From positions 34,207-98,206 of the forward strand of contig CAZAGI010000020.1 in assembly GCA_964484765.1 (NCBI GenBank): 64,000 bases of DNA, written 5' to 3'. How positions within the stretch are numbered: the first letter of the stretch is position 1; each line of letters begins with the position of its first letter. The notes below the pieces were generated by a model, which saw only the letters and a list, made by a program, of their open reading frames with translations, had not been told where the DNA came from and searched no databases. The stretch is from DSVQ01 sp964484765. GTDB lineage: Bacteria > Planctomycetota > Planctomycetia > Planctomycetales > Planctomycetaceae. Of this stretch, positions 8,633-15,714 are shown in pieces. A program made the translations under genes and the position numbers.

Positions 8633-9466
8633 TCAGAACAGGACGAAGCCGCCGTACAGCCACCGGTACAGGTGCAGGAACGCCACGCCCAGGATGAAGT
8701 CGAGCACCAGGATGGCGATGAACGAAAACACGAACGCTTCGGTCGCAGCCCGGCCGACGCCTTCCGCCCCGGAACCACAATGAAAACCGCGATGGCAAGA
8801 CACGACGGCGATCGCCGCGCCGAACGACAGACTTTTGACGACACCGCTCCAGCAATCAAAGGCCGTCACGAAACTGTCGGAATAGAGCCAGTAGTAATGA
8901 TCGCTGACGCCCAGCGCATTCACGCTCACGACCCAGCCGCCCAGCATTCCAATGCCGTCAGCCAGGATCGTCAGGACGGGAATCAACAGGAAGCAGGCCA
9001 GGAACCGCGGGACAACGAGATAACCAATGGGATCGGCGCCGAGCGCTTGCAGGGCATCAATTTGTTCGGTCACGCGCATCGTGCCGATTTCCGCAGCAAT
9101 CCGGCTGCCGACGCGACCGGCGAGCATCATCGCGGCGAGCACCGGTCCCAACTCTTTCACCAGCGAGACATTGACGACCGACCCGAGCCGGCTTTCGACG
9201 TGCATCAATCGCAACGTGTCATACGTCTGCACTGCGAGGACCATGCCAATGAACAGGCCGGTCACCAGAATCACAGGCAGGCTCTGCACACCCACATCGT
9301 GCATGATCGGCCAGAGAACTTTGGCCCGCGGCAACCGGGGCAGTTGCGATGCCAGCCGCGTCACGAAGCCGGTGAGATCCCCCACGGCGATCACCGCATC
9401 AATGGTGATGCGGCCCACTTCATGGATGAGCGTCGGTGCTGGTTGTCTGGGCAAAACGGCGGACAT
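8633..9466 (-). CDS. mlaE: MlaE-type ABC transporter permease
   Basis: Encodes about 277 aa. The ATG at 9466 is preceded by GAGG at about 8 bases, better than the TTG at 9472. The MlaE (DUF140) core is clear: GLFIGMVLAVQTYDTL, KELGPVLAAMMLAGRVGSRIAAEIGTM, EQIDALQALGADP and the late GAEGVGRAATEAFV. Five or so membrane segments are expected in the inner membrane. It is the first gene of mlaE-mlaF-mlaD, with a 50-base gap to mlaF. mlaC and mlaB are not seen, as is common outside Proteobacteria. Confidence 0.92.
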   Translation of the reverse strand: MSAVLPRQPAPTLIHEVGRITIDAVIAVGDLTGFVTRLASQLPRLPRAKVLWPIMHDVGVQSLPVILVTGLFIGMVLAVQTYDTLRLMHVESRLGSVVNVSLVKELGPVLAAMMLAGRVGSRIAAEIGTMRVTEQIDALQALGADPIGYLVVPRFLACFLLIPVLTILADGIGMLGGWVVSVNALGVSDHYYWLYSDSFVTAFDCWSGVVKSLSFGAAIAVVSCHRGFHCGSGAEGVGRAATEAFVFSFIAILVLDFILGVAFLHLYRWLYGGFVLF

Positions 9467-9567
9467 CGGCAAACCTCAGTCGTCATCGCGCCGCGTGTGC
9501 GGGCGCGGCCGGGACGTGAAGTAGCAGATTCTGCCGAACGTGGGGAGAGCAGTTTTTCGCACGCATG

Positions 9568-9669
9568 GAAGCCCGGCGTTTTCTTCAACGCCGGGCTTCT
9601 GTATTCCACTCCATCACCGGTAATGATCCGAAAGGCAGATGCCCGGCATTGCGGAAAATGCCGGGCATC
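9568..9669. repeat. two related perfect hairpins in a divergent intergenic region
   Basis: Hairpin 1 (9568-9599) has 13-bp arms GAAGCCCGGCGTT / AACGCCGGGCTTC with a 6-base loop. Hairpin 2 (9638-9669) has 13-bp arms GATGCCCGGCATT / AATGCCGGGCATC with a 6-base loop. The arms differ at two positions, and in each case the opposite arm carries the compensating change. They lie between the divergent mlaE and esterase genes, so they are not ordinary terminators of either. They could be leader structures of the right-hand gene or repeat elements. Confidence 0.8.
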
Positions 9670-9735
9670 GTTGTTGTTGCCAGTGCAGCTCCGACTCCGT
9701 ACTTTGGGCGAACCACAGCCCCGGAGTTGTTCTTC

Positions 9736-11781
9736 ATGTCGCGCACCATCCTTGGCCTGATTCTCACGTTACCCGTTTGTTGTTCGACGGCGTTCGCCGA
9801 AGTCGTGCGGTTTCAGATCACCGACCGGCAACCGCTGGCGGACGGTGCGGCGTTCGGCGAACGCGGTCCGTATGAACGGATCGATGGGCGCGTGTTTTAT
9901 GAACTCGATCCCAGCTTGCCCGCGAATGCGGCGATTGTCGATCTGAAACTCGCGCCGCGGAACGCCCAGGGGCGTGTGGAATTCTGGGCCGACCTCTGCA
10001 TTCTCTCCCCGAAAGACCCGGCGAAAGCCAACGGAGCGGTCCTTTACGACGTGAACAACCGCGGCAACAAACTCGCGCTCGGCATGTTCAACGAAACCGG
10101 TGGAAACAATCCACGCACGAAGGACGATTGCGGCAACGGCTTCCTGATGGAGCAGGGCTTCACCGTCGTCTGGTGCGGCTGGGATGGCGAACTGCTGCCC
10201 GGTGGCGACCGTCTCCGGCTGGCCGCGCCCTTGGCCAAGTCCGGCGACAATCCGCTCACGGGAATGGTGCGCTGTGAGATCGTGGTTAACGAACCCGGTG
10301 TCACGCGGATGGTCATCAATTGGGCCAATCACGGTTCGTATCGTCCCACGTCCCACGGCCTCGCAAACGCCACCCTCACCATGCGCGAACTCCCGGGCCA
10401 CGAACGAGAAGCGGTCAAGGAAAACTGGAAGCTGCATGTCAGCGATGTTTCGAGCGACGCACCAACGCAGCTTCCGAAGGTTGAGCTGGAAATCCCCGAC
10501 GAATTCGAACCCGGTTGGATCTATGAAGTGATTTACGAAGCGCAAGACCCGCTGGTGATGGGGGTCGGCTTCGCCGCAGTACGCGATCTCATCGCTGCGC
10601 TGAAAGACGGCAGCGGGGCCGATCATCCACTGCTGCGTGAAGGAAAACCATGGGTGACGCGAGCGCACGGCTTCGGCGTCTCCCAGTCAGGGCGTTTTCT
10701 GCGCGAGTTTCTGCACACGGGTTTCAATACCGATGAGCGCGGCCGCAAAGTGTTCGACGGGTTGATTCCGCACGTCGCCGGGGGTGGACTCGGGTCGTTC
10801 AATCACCGTTTCGCCCAACCGACCCGGCATGCGAACCAGCACGATCATCATGATTACCCACCCGATCGTTTCCCGTTCGCGTATGACACGCAGACGGACT
10901 CGTTCTCCGGGCAGGAAGACGGGATCCTTGCCAAAGCCGTCGCGGCAAAGACCGCCCCGAAAGTGTTCCACACGCAATCGACTGCGGAATACTGGACCCG
11001 CGCGGGATCGTTGCCGCACACGAACGTCACGGATTATCGCGACGCGGACGTGCCGGACAACGTGCGGTTTTACACCTTCGGGGGCACCCAGCATGGACCG
11101 AGCGGTTATCCGCCGGGCAAAAGCCAGGGTGTGCACCTCAACAATCCGGCGAATTACAAACCATTCTTGCGGGCGTTGCTGCTCGCGCTCGATCAATGGG
11201 TGAAAAATGATGTCACGCCGCCGCCGAGTGTCTATCCGCGATTTGCCGAGGGAACACTCGTCGCGCCCACTGCGAAAACGACAGGTTTCCCCGAGTTCCC
11301 CGGCGTAACGTTTCCCAGGGCGATCCACACGCCACTCTGGCTCGATCATGGACCGCGATGGATGACGGAGCGGATCATCGATTTACAACCGCCGAGAATC
11401 CGTGGGAAATACGCCGTGTTTGTGCCGCGATGCGATGCGGACGGCAACGAGCTTGGATGCCTGACGCCTCCGGAAGTCGCGGTGCCGACCGGGACCTACA
11501 CCGGCTGGAACCTGCGTAGCGCGGAGGCGGGCGTGCCGGGGGAACTCGTCAGCCTGACCGGGGCGTACATTCCGTTCGCGCGAGCGCGGGATGACCGCGT
11601 TATGACCAAAGACCCGCGGCCGGCGGTGCTGGAACGCTACAAGTCGTGGGATGACTACCGGCAACGCATCACCAATGTCTGCGCGAAGCTGCACGAACAG
11701 CGCTACCTCACCGCCACCGATGCCGAGCGTCTGCCGAAGATCCTTGCCGACCGCGTCCGGCCAATGTTGGAACCCCAGTAG
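9736..11781 (+). CDS. secreted alpha/beta hydrolase domain protein (PF20091-like)
   Basis: Encodes 681 aa from the ATG at 9736. The residues after it form a signal peptide (MSRTILGLILTLPVCCSTAFA), whereas upstream in-frame codons run through the hairpins. The chain matches large secreted proteins annotated as alpha/beta hydrolase domain: VLYDVNNRGNK, a nucleophile elbow GVSQSGR with Ser318, VAGGGLGSFNHRFAQPTRHANQHDHHDYP and a late segment with FGGTQHGPSGYPPG that probably supplies the catalytic His. The substrate is unknown; esterase or polyketide/terpene-ester activity is only suggested by the fold. It stands alone, divergent from mlaE. Confidence 0.85.
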   Translation: MSRTILGLILTLPVCCSTAFAEVVRFQITDRQPLADGAAFGERGPYERIDGRVFYELDPSLPANAAIVDLKLAPRNAQGRVEFWADLCILSPKDPAKANGAVLYDVNNRGNKLALGMFNETGGNNPRTKDDCGNGFLMEQGFTVVWCGWDGELLPGGDRLRLAAPLAKSGDNPLTGMVRCEIVVNEPGVTRMVINWANHGSYRPTSHGLANATLTMRELPGHEREAVKENWKLHVSDVSSDAPTQLPKVELEIPDEFEPGWIYEVIYEAQDPLVMGVGFAAVRDLIAALKDGSGADHPLLREGKPWVTRAHGFGVSQSGRFLREFLHTGFNTDERGRKVFDGLIPHVAGGGLGSFNHRFAQPTRHANQHDHHDYPPDRFPFAYDTQTDSFSGQEDGILAKAVAAKTAPKVFHTQSTAEYWTRAGSLPHTNVTDYRDADVPDNVRFYTFGGTQHGPSGYPPGKSQGVHLNNPANYKPFLRALLLALDQWVKNDVTPPPSVYPRFAEGTLVAPTAKTTGFPEFPGVTFPRAIHTPLWLDHGPRWMTERIIDLQPPRIRGKYAVFVPRCDADGNELGCLTPPEVAVPTGTYTGWNLRSAEAGVPGELVSLTGAYIPFARARDDRVMTKDPRPAVLERYKSWDDYRQRITNVCAKLHEQRYLTATDAERLPKILADRVRPMLEPQ

Positions 11782-11934
11782 CCCTGTCGCAAAGTGACTG
11801 GGTGACTTTTGCGACGCGACGCATCCTGAGGCAATCTATGATTGCTCTACCGTGGTCAGGTTGAACGGCGCGCTCTTGCCGACACGGCGAGGTGGTGCGA
11901 CACTGCCGTGCATCACCCTTTGAAGGAACCGCTC

Positions 11935-12849
11935 ATGTCGAAACCGCTGCTGGTATTACTGGTACTGGGCACGCTCACCGGTTCATTATTTGCCGACGAC
12001 GAGATTCGGCATTCGTTGTTTATCGCCGGGCCGACGTTTACCGGGATTCTGGGCGAGGATGGAGCCGAAGTCTGGAACTCCGGTAAGGCGGCCGCGCGGG
12101 ACGGCTTCGTCCTTCCCAACGGGAATGTGCTGATTGCCTGGTCCGATGAAGTCCGTGAGTTGAAACGCGATCACACGGTGGTCTTTCATTACAAACTCTC
12201 GGCGGACAACAAGGAAATCGGCACGGTCGAACGGCTCGACAACGGCCGCACATTGATCACCGAACTAGGGCCGAAGCCCCGGTTGATGGAAGTCGTCGCC
12301 GATGGCACCATCGCGGTGAATGTCGCGTTGCAACCGGAGACCGACAACGCCCACATGCAGACCCGCATGGCCCGGCGGTTGCCGAACGGTGATTATCTCG
12401 TGCCGCATCTGCTGGCGTTCCAGGTGAAACAGTACACGCCGAAGGGTGACGTGGTGAAGTCGTTCAAAACCGATCTCGATCACCTCGGCGGTCGCGCGGC
12501 TGAAAACTGGCCGTTCACCGCCATCCGGCTTGAGAACGGCAACACGCTCGTCAATCTGACGCATGGCAACAAGACCGTCGAGTTCGACGTCGAAAGCAAA
12601 GTTGTGTGGAAGGTCGGTAACGACGATTTCCCGGACCTCAAACCGTTTGACGACCCGTGCGGTGGACAACGCCTGCCCAACGGCAACACCGTCATTGCGA
12701 GTTATCACGCCAGCGGCAACGCCATCAAAGTGTTCGAAGTCACGCGCGACAAGAAAATCGTCTGGAAATACGCGGGTCCGCACCGAGCGCATGAAATTCA
12801 GGTGCTGACCACGAACGGCAAGCCCGTGGAAGGGAAGCCGATGAAGTGA
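11935..12849 (+). CDS. secreted beta-propeller-like protein (arylsulfotransferase/PQQ-like repeats)
   Basis: Encodes 304 aa from the ATG at 11935, which follows GAAGGA, with a signal peptide (KPLLVLLVLGTLTGSLFA). The chain has recurring blade-like units with LPNGN/LENGNT turns (VLPNGNVLIAW, RLPNGDYLV, RLENGNTLV, RLPNGNTVIA) and strands ending in W-K-V/Y (VVWKVG, IVWKYAG). This pattern is seen in arylsulfotransferase-like and PQQ-like propellers. No catalytic residue set can be assigned, so the activity is unknown. A 94-base gap with an inverted repeat separates it from the next gene. Confidence 0.8.
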   Translation: MSKPLLVLLVLGTLTGSLFADDEIRHSLFIAGPTFTGILGEDGAEVWNSGKAAARDGFVLPNGNVLIAWSDEVRELKRDHTVVFHYKLSADNKEIGTVERLDNGRTLITELGPKPRLMEVVADGTIAVNVALQPETDNAHMQTRMARRLPNGDYLVPHLLAFQVKQYTPKGDVVKSFKTDLDHLGGRAAENWPFTAIRLENGNTLVNLTHGNKTVEFDVESKVVWKVGNDDFPDLKPFDDPCGGQRLPNGNTVIASYHASGNAIKVFEVTRDKKIVWKYAGPHRAHEIQVLTTNGKPVEGKPMK

Positions 12850-12853
12850 TTTT

Positions 12854-12926
12854 GTCAGTTGTCCGTTGTCAGTGGTCAGTTGGAAAACACCATTGCACTT
12901 CCCTCTTCCACAACTGACCACTGACA
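12854..12926. repeat. GTCAGTTGTCCGTTGTCAGTGG repeat with inverted partner
   Basis: The left part (12854-12882) strings together GTCAGTT, GTCCGTT and GTCAGTGGTCAGTTG. A 16-base arm (12867-12882) is perfectly complementary to 12911-12926, with a 28-base loop. It lies between two secreted-protein genes on the same strand. Related copies are at 7714, 8601 and 37104. Confidence 0.75.
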
Positions 12927-12942
12927 TCCTCAAGGAACCACC

Positions 12943-13791
12943 ATGCCCGTGTTGATGTTATTCGCCTGCCTCGCCGCCGAGCCGTCGTCGTTTACAGCGG
13001 GGAAGAGCGAAGTCGAGATCACCGTAGGCGAAGTGCCGCTCAAGTGCTTTGTATATCGCCCCGCCAATTACAAGGATGGTCCGCTGCTGTTCGTATTTCA
13101 TGGCGTGCTGCGGAATGCGTCCGAATACCGCGATCATGCGGTCGGCATGGGGGATCGTTTCGGAGCACTCGTCGTTGCGCCATTGTTCGATGAAGCCCGG
13201 TTTCCGCTGGCGAAATATCAGCACGGCGGCATCGTCCGCGATGGCATGGCTGTTCCCGCCGCGGAACGGACCGGGGCGATGGTCCCGAAGCTCGCGGCGG
13301 CGATCCGGCAACGCGAACAGCGACCCGACATGCCGTATTACCTGATCGGCCATTCCGGCGGCGGCCAGTTCCTGTTCCGACTGGCGGCGTTTGTCGATAC
13401 CGATGCCCGTGAAATCGTCGCCTCCAACGCCGGTACGCTCATCTTTCCCCGTAAGGACGCTCCGTTTCCTTACGGTTATGGAAAACTTCCTGAGGAATTA
13501 ACGACCGATGCGGAGATGAAACGCTTCGTCGGCCAGCGGCTAACATTGTATCTTGGAGACAAGGACATCGAGCGCGACGAGCATCTCGATGTCCTGCCAG
13601 AAGCCGATGCCCAGGGACCAACCCGCTTCGAACGGAACCAGGCCGCGTTCGCCGCGTGGAAGAAACTGGCTGCGGAAAAAGGCTGGCCATTCCGTTGGCG
13701 GATTGTGATCGCCAAGGGAATTGAACATGATCATGAGAAGATGTTTGATCATGCGAAGTGCAAGGAGGCACTCTTCGATCGCAAACCGTGA
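12943..13791 (+). CDS. alpha/beta hydrolase, probably secreted
   Basis: Encodes 282 aa with AAGGA upstream of the ATG. A short hydrophobic N-terminus (MPVLMLFACLAAEP) resembles a signal peptide with no positive residues, so export is not certain. The hydrolase features are an oxyanion-type HG at 53-54 (FVFHGVLRNASEYRDHA), the nucleophile elbow GHSGGG with Ser138, and a late GIEHDHEKMF that may provide the catalytic His. It resembles polyhydroxybutyrate-depolymerase/feruloyl-esterase-type single-domain proteins (LKCFVYRPANYKDGPLLFVF). Its neighbours are other secreted proteins. Confidence 0.82.
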   Translation: MPVLMLFACLAAEPSSFTAGKSEVEITVGEVPLKCFVYRPANYKDGPLLFVFHGVLRNASEYRDHAVGMGDRFGALVVAPLFDEARFPLAKYQHGGIVRDGMAVPAAERTGAMVPKLAAAIRQREQRPDMPYYLIGHSGGGQFLFRLAAFVDTDAREIVASNAGTLIFPRKDAPFPYGYGKLPEELTTDAEMKRFVGQRLTLYLGDKDIERDEHLDVLPEADAQGPTRFERNQAAFAAWKKLAAEKGWPFRWRIVIAKGIEHDHEKMFDHAKCKEALFDRKP

Positions 13792-13806
13792 TGTGGGAGC
13801 ACCATC

Positions 13807-14025
13807 ATGAAACGTCGACGACGAGCGGTGCACTGTGAAGACGAAGGCACTTACATCTGTGATTCCTGCGGAGAACAAATCGTCATTCCGCTGGATCGGT
13901 CGGCAGGGCTGACACAGGAATACGACGAAGATTGCCCCGTGTGCTGCCACCCGCTGGTGATCCACGTCGAATTCGATGAGGACAACGACAACACCCCGCC
14001 GCGCGTGTGGGCGGAAGCGGAATGA
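13807..14025 (+). CDS. CPXCG-motif cysteine-rich zinc-ribbon protein
   Basis: Encodes 72 aa. The pair CDSCG (about residues 19-23) and CPVCC (about 43-47) forms a probable zinc ribbon, matching the small CPXCG-motif family; a long acidic tail (EFDEDNDN) follows. The second knuckle is CPVCC rather than CPxCG. The function is unknown for the family. The gene starts 15 bases after the hydrolase stop and is probably co-transcribed with it. Confidence 0.8.
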   Translation: MKRRRRAVHCEDEGTYICDSCGEQIVIPLDRSAGLTQEYDEDCPVCCHPLVIHVEFDEDNDNTPPRVWAEAE

Positions 14026-14033
14026 CTTCCTCA

Positions 14034-14056
14034 CTCCGTCGCTCGCGCTCCGTGCT
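14034..14056. repeat. half copy of CCGTCGCTCGCGCTCCG repeat
   Basis: CTCCGTCGCTCGCGCTCCGTGCT closely matches the right arm of the long inverted repeat at 37828-37850. Only one arm is present here. Confidence 0.5.
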
Positions 14057-14109
14057 GAGACAAGCAGTGATTGCTTGACACACGCGGTGTGACAGTCAAC
14101 GCTATCGGG

Positions 14110-14976
14110 ATGAACACCTCGTCCCCCAATCGCCGCGAGTTTCTGCAGGCCGCCGCGGCGACGGCTGCGGTTCCGTTTCTTCAACCGGCACCCGCGACGG
14201 CATCCATGCCCCCCTCACGACGCCCGTGGAAGTGGGCACCAGAACCAGGACTGTGGGAAACCGACTGCGGCGATGACGTCGTCGCCCAACTGCATGCCGC
14301 CGCGGATGCAGGGTTCATTGCGTTTGCCGATCCGGAATTAGTGAGCCGTTCGTCAATCAAGCGAGTTGAATTCCAAGCATCAGCACGACAGTTTCAGATG
14401 ACGTTAGGCCCAATTCGCTGTTCGGCTTCATCACCGCCTTGGTACAGCGTCTCAGATTCACTCAATCTGATCAGAGACATTAGCCAATGGACGTCCGGAG
14501 GAATCCGTCTGGAGTTCGGAACTTGGGCATCTCAAGCACTTCTGACACGTTTGACGGCCGTTTGGAGCGAGACGTTTCCTGGGCAGATTATGCCACCGAT
14601 CTTGTGCGAAGCCAGTAGCTCCCGCTTTCTCTCGCCGGAGATCATCGCTGCGATCGTCCACAAAGTGAATCACCTGAATTGTCGTCTCTCCATCGATACC
14701 TACCGCATTGCCGCCGCGGGAATTGACGTCGTCGATTACATGCAGCGGCATGCGGACATCATCGGGCATGTGGAACTCGCGGATTTCCCGGGGGGGCATG
14801 AACCGGGTTCGGGATCGCTGGATATTGCCGGCATCGTCGCCGCGACGGCGTTGTCGCCGCATGACGGCGTGATCGGTCTGCGCTGCGGATTATCGCAACC
14901 GGGACCGGCAGGGTTGTCTCGGTTGATTGCCGCAGCCCGCCAACATCGCGGCTTGCGCGAAGATGGATGGGCGTGA
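14110..14976 (+). CDS. hydroxypyruvate isomerase-like TIM-barrel protein, Tat-type leader
   Basis: Encodes 288 aa from the ATG at 14110. An RR leader (NRREFLQAAAATAAVPFL) marks probable Tat export. The mature part resembles the AP-endonuclease-2/sugar isomerase TIM barrel. The segment HVELADFPGGHEPGSG is close to the metal-site loop of hydroxypyruvate isomerases, and ILCEASSS may give an upstream metal ligand. Several other expected barrel motifs are weak. Codons between about 14330 and 14690 look less GC-rich than those at either end and in the neighbours. The last bases run close to mogA (about 56 bases apart). Confidence 0.7.
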   Translation: MNTSSPNRREFLQAAAATAAVPFLQPAPATASMPPSRRPWKWAPEPGLWETDCGDDVVAQLHAAADAGFIAFADPELVSRSSIKRVEFQASARQFQMTLGPIRCSASSPPWYSVSDSLNLIRDISQWTSGGIRLEFGTWASQALLTRLTAVWSETFPGQIMPPILCEASSSRFLSPEIIAAIVHKVNHLNCRLSIDTYRIAAAGIDVVDYMQRHADIIGHVELADFPGGHEPGSGSLDIAGIVAATALSPHDGVIGLRCGLSQPGPAGLSRLIAAARQHRGLREDGWA

Positions 14977-15032
14977 CCGTGTCCAGGGTGTGCCACCGCC
15001 TTGGCGCATCGCAGGAAGACAGGTTGGAAATC

Positions 15033-15572
15033 ATGTCCGAATCTGCAATGGCCCGGATTGGTGTCGTGACCGTTTCCGACCGCGCGAGCCAGGGTGTCTA
15101 CGAAGACCGTGGCGGCCCGGCGATCAAGGAGTACCTTTCCGACGTCCTCTCGTCACCGTTCGTCATCGTTGCGCGCGTGATCGCCGATGAACAACCATTG
15201 ATCGAAGCAACGCTGAAAGAAATCTGCGACATCGAACGATGCTGTCTGGTGATCACCACGGGCGGGACCGGGCCGGCGCTGCGCGATGTCACACCCGAAG
15301 CCACGGAAGCCGTCAGCGAAAAAATGATGCCGGGCTTCGGTGAGTTGATGCGGCAAGTGTCACTGCAGAAAGTCCCAACGGCGATTCTCTCCCGGCAAAC
15401 CGCCGGCATTCGCGGCGGCAGCTTGATCATCAACCTGCCCGGTCAACCCAAGGCGATTGGCGAATGCCTGGACGCCGTCTTTCCGGCGATCCCGTACTGC
15501 ATCGATCTGATTGGCGGTCCGTATCTCACGACGGATGAAACAAAAATCAAAGCCTTTCGTCCGAAAAAGTAG
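15033..15572 (+). CDS. mogA: molybdopterin adenylyltransferase (MogA/MoaB family)
   Basis: Encodes 179 aa from the ATG at 15033, with AGG about 9 bases upstream. The family signatures are IGVVTVSDRASQG (9-21), VITTGGTGPALRDVTPEAT (73-91) and INLPGQPKAIGECL (133-146). These are the MPT- and ATP-binding loops of the MogA/MoaB domain. The enzyme activates molybdopterin by adenylation before molybdenum insertion. No other moa/moe gene lies in the window. Confidence 0.93.
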   Translation: MSESAMARIGVVTVSDRASQGVYEDRGGPAIKEYLSDVLSSPFVIVARVIADEQPLIEATLKEICDIERCCLVITTGGTGPALRDVTPEATEAVSEKMMPGFGELMRQVSLQKVPTAILSRQTAGIRGGSLIINLPGQPKAIGECLDAVFPAIPYCIDLIGGPYLTTDETKIKAFRPKK

Positions 15573-15714
15573 GCCTGCTGCTCCGGAATCGGCGCGATAA
15601 ATCGACGAATCCGTATGCCGAAGGTACACTGCCGAAACACGTCAGTCGCCCTGTTCGCGGACCTTTTCTTTTGTCGCGCATCCTTCAGAGACGCACCACG
15701 GAGCAAGAGAAATC

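Noticed and set aside
9568..9669. the paired hairpins as ordinary terminators
   Set aside because: They lie between divergent genes and lack T-runs, so no annotated gene ends there.
8672..9760. 362-codon plus-strand open frame
   Set aside because: Antisense to mlaE and runs through the hairpins; no motif.
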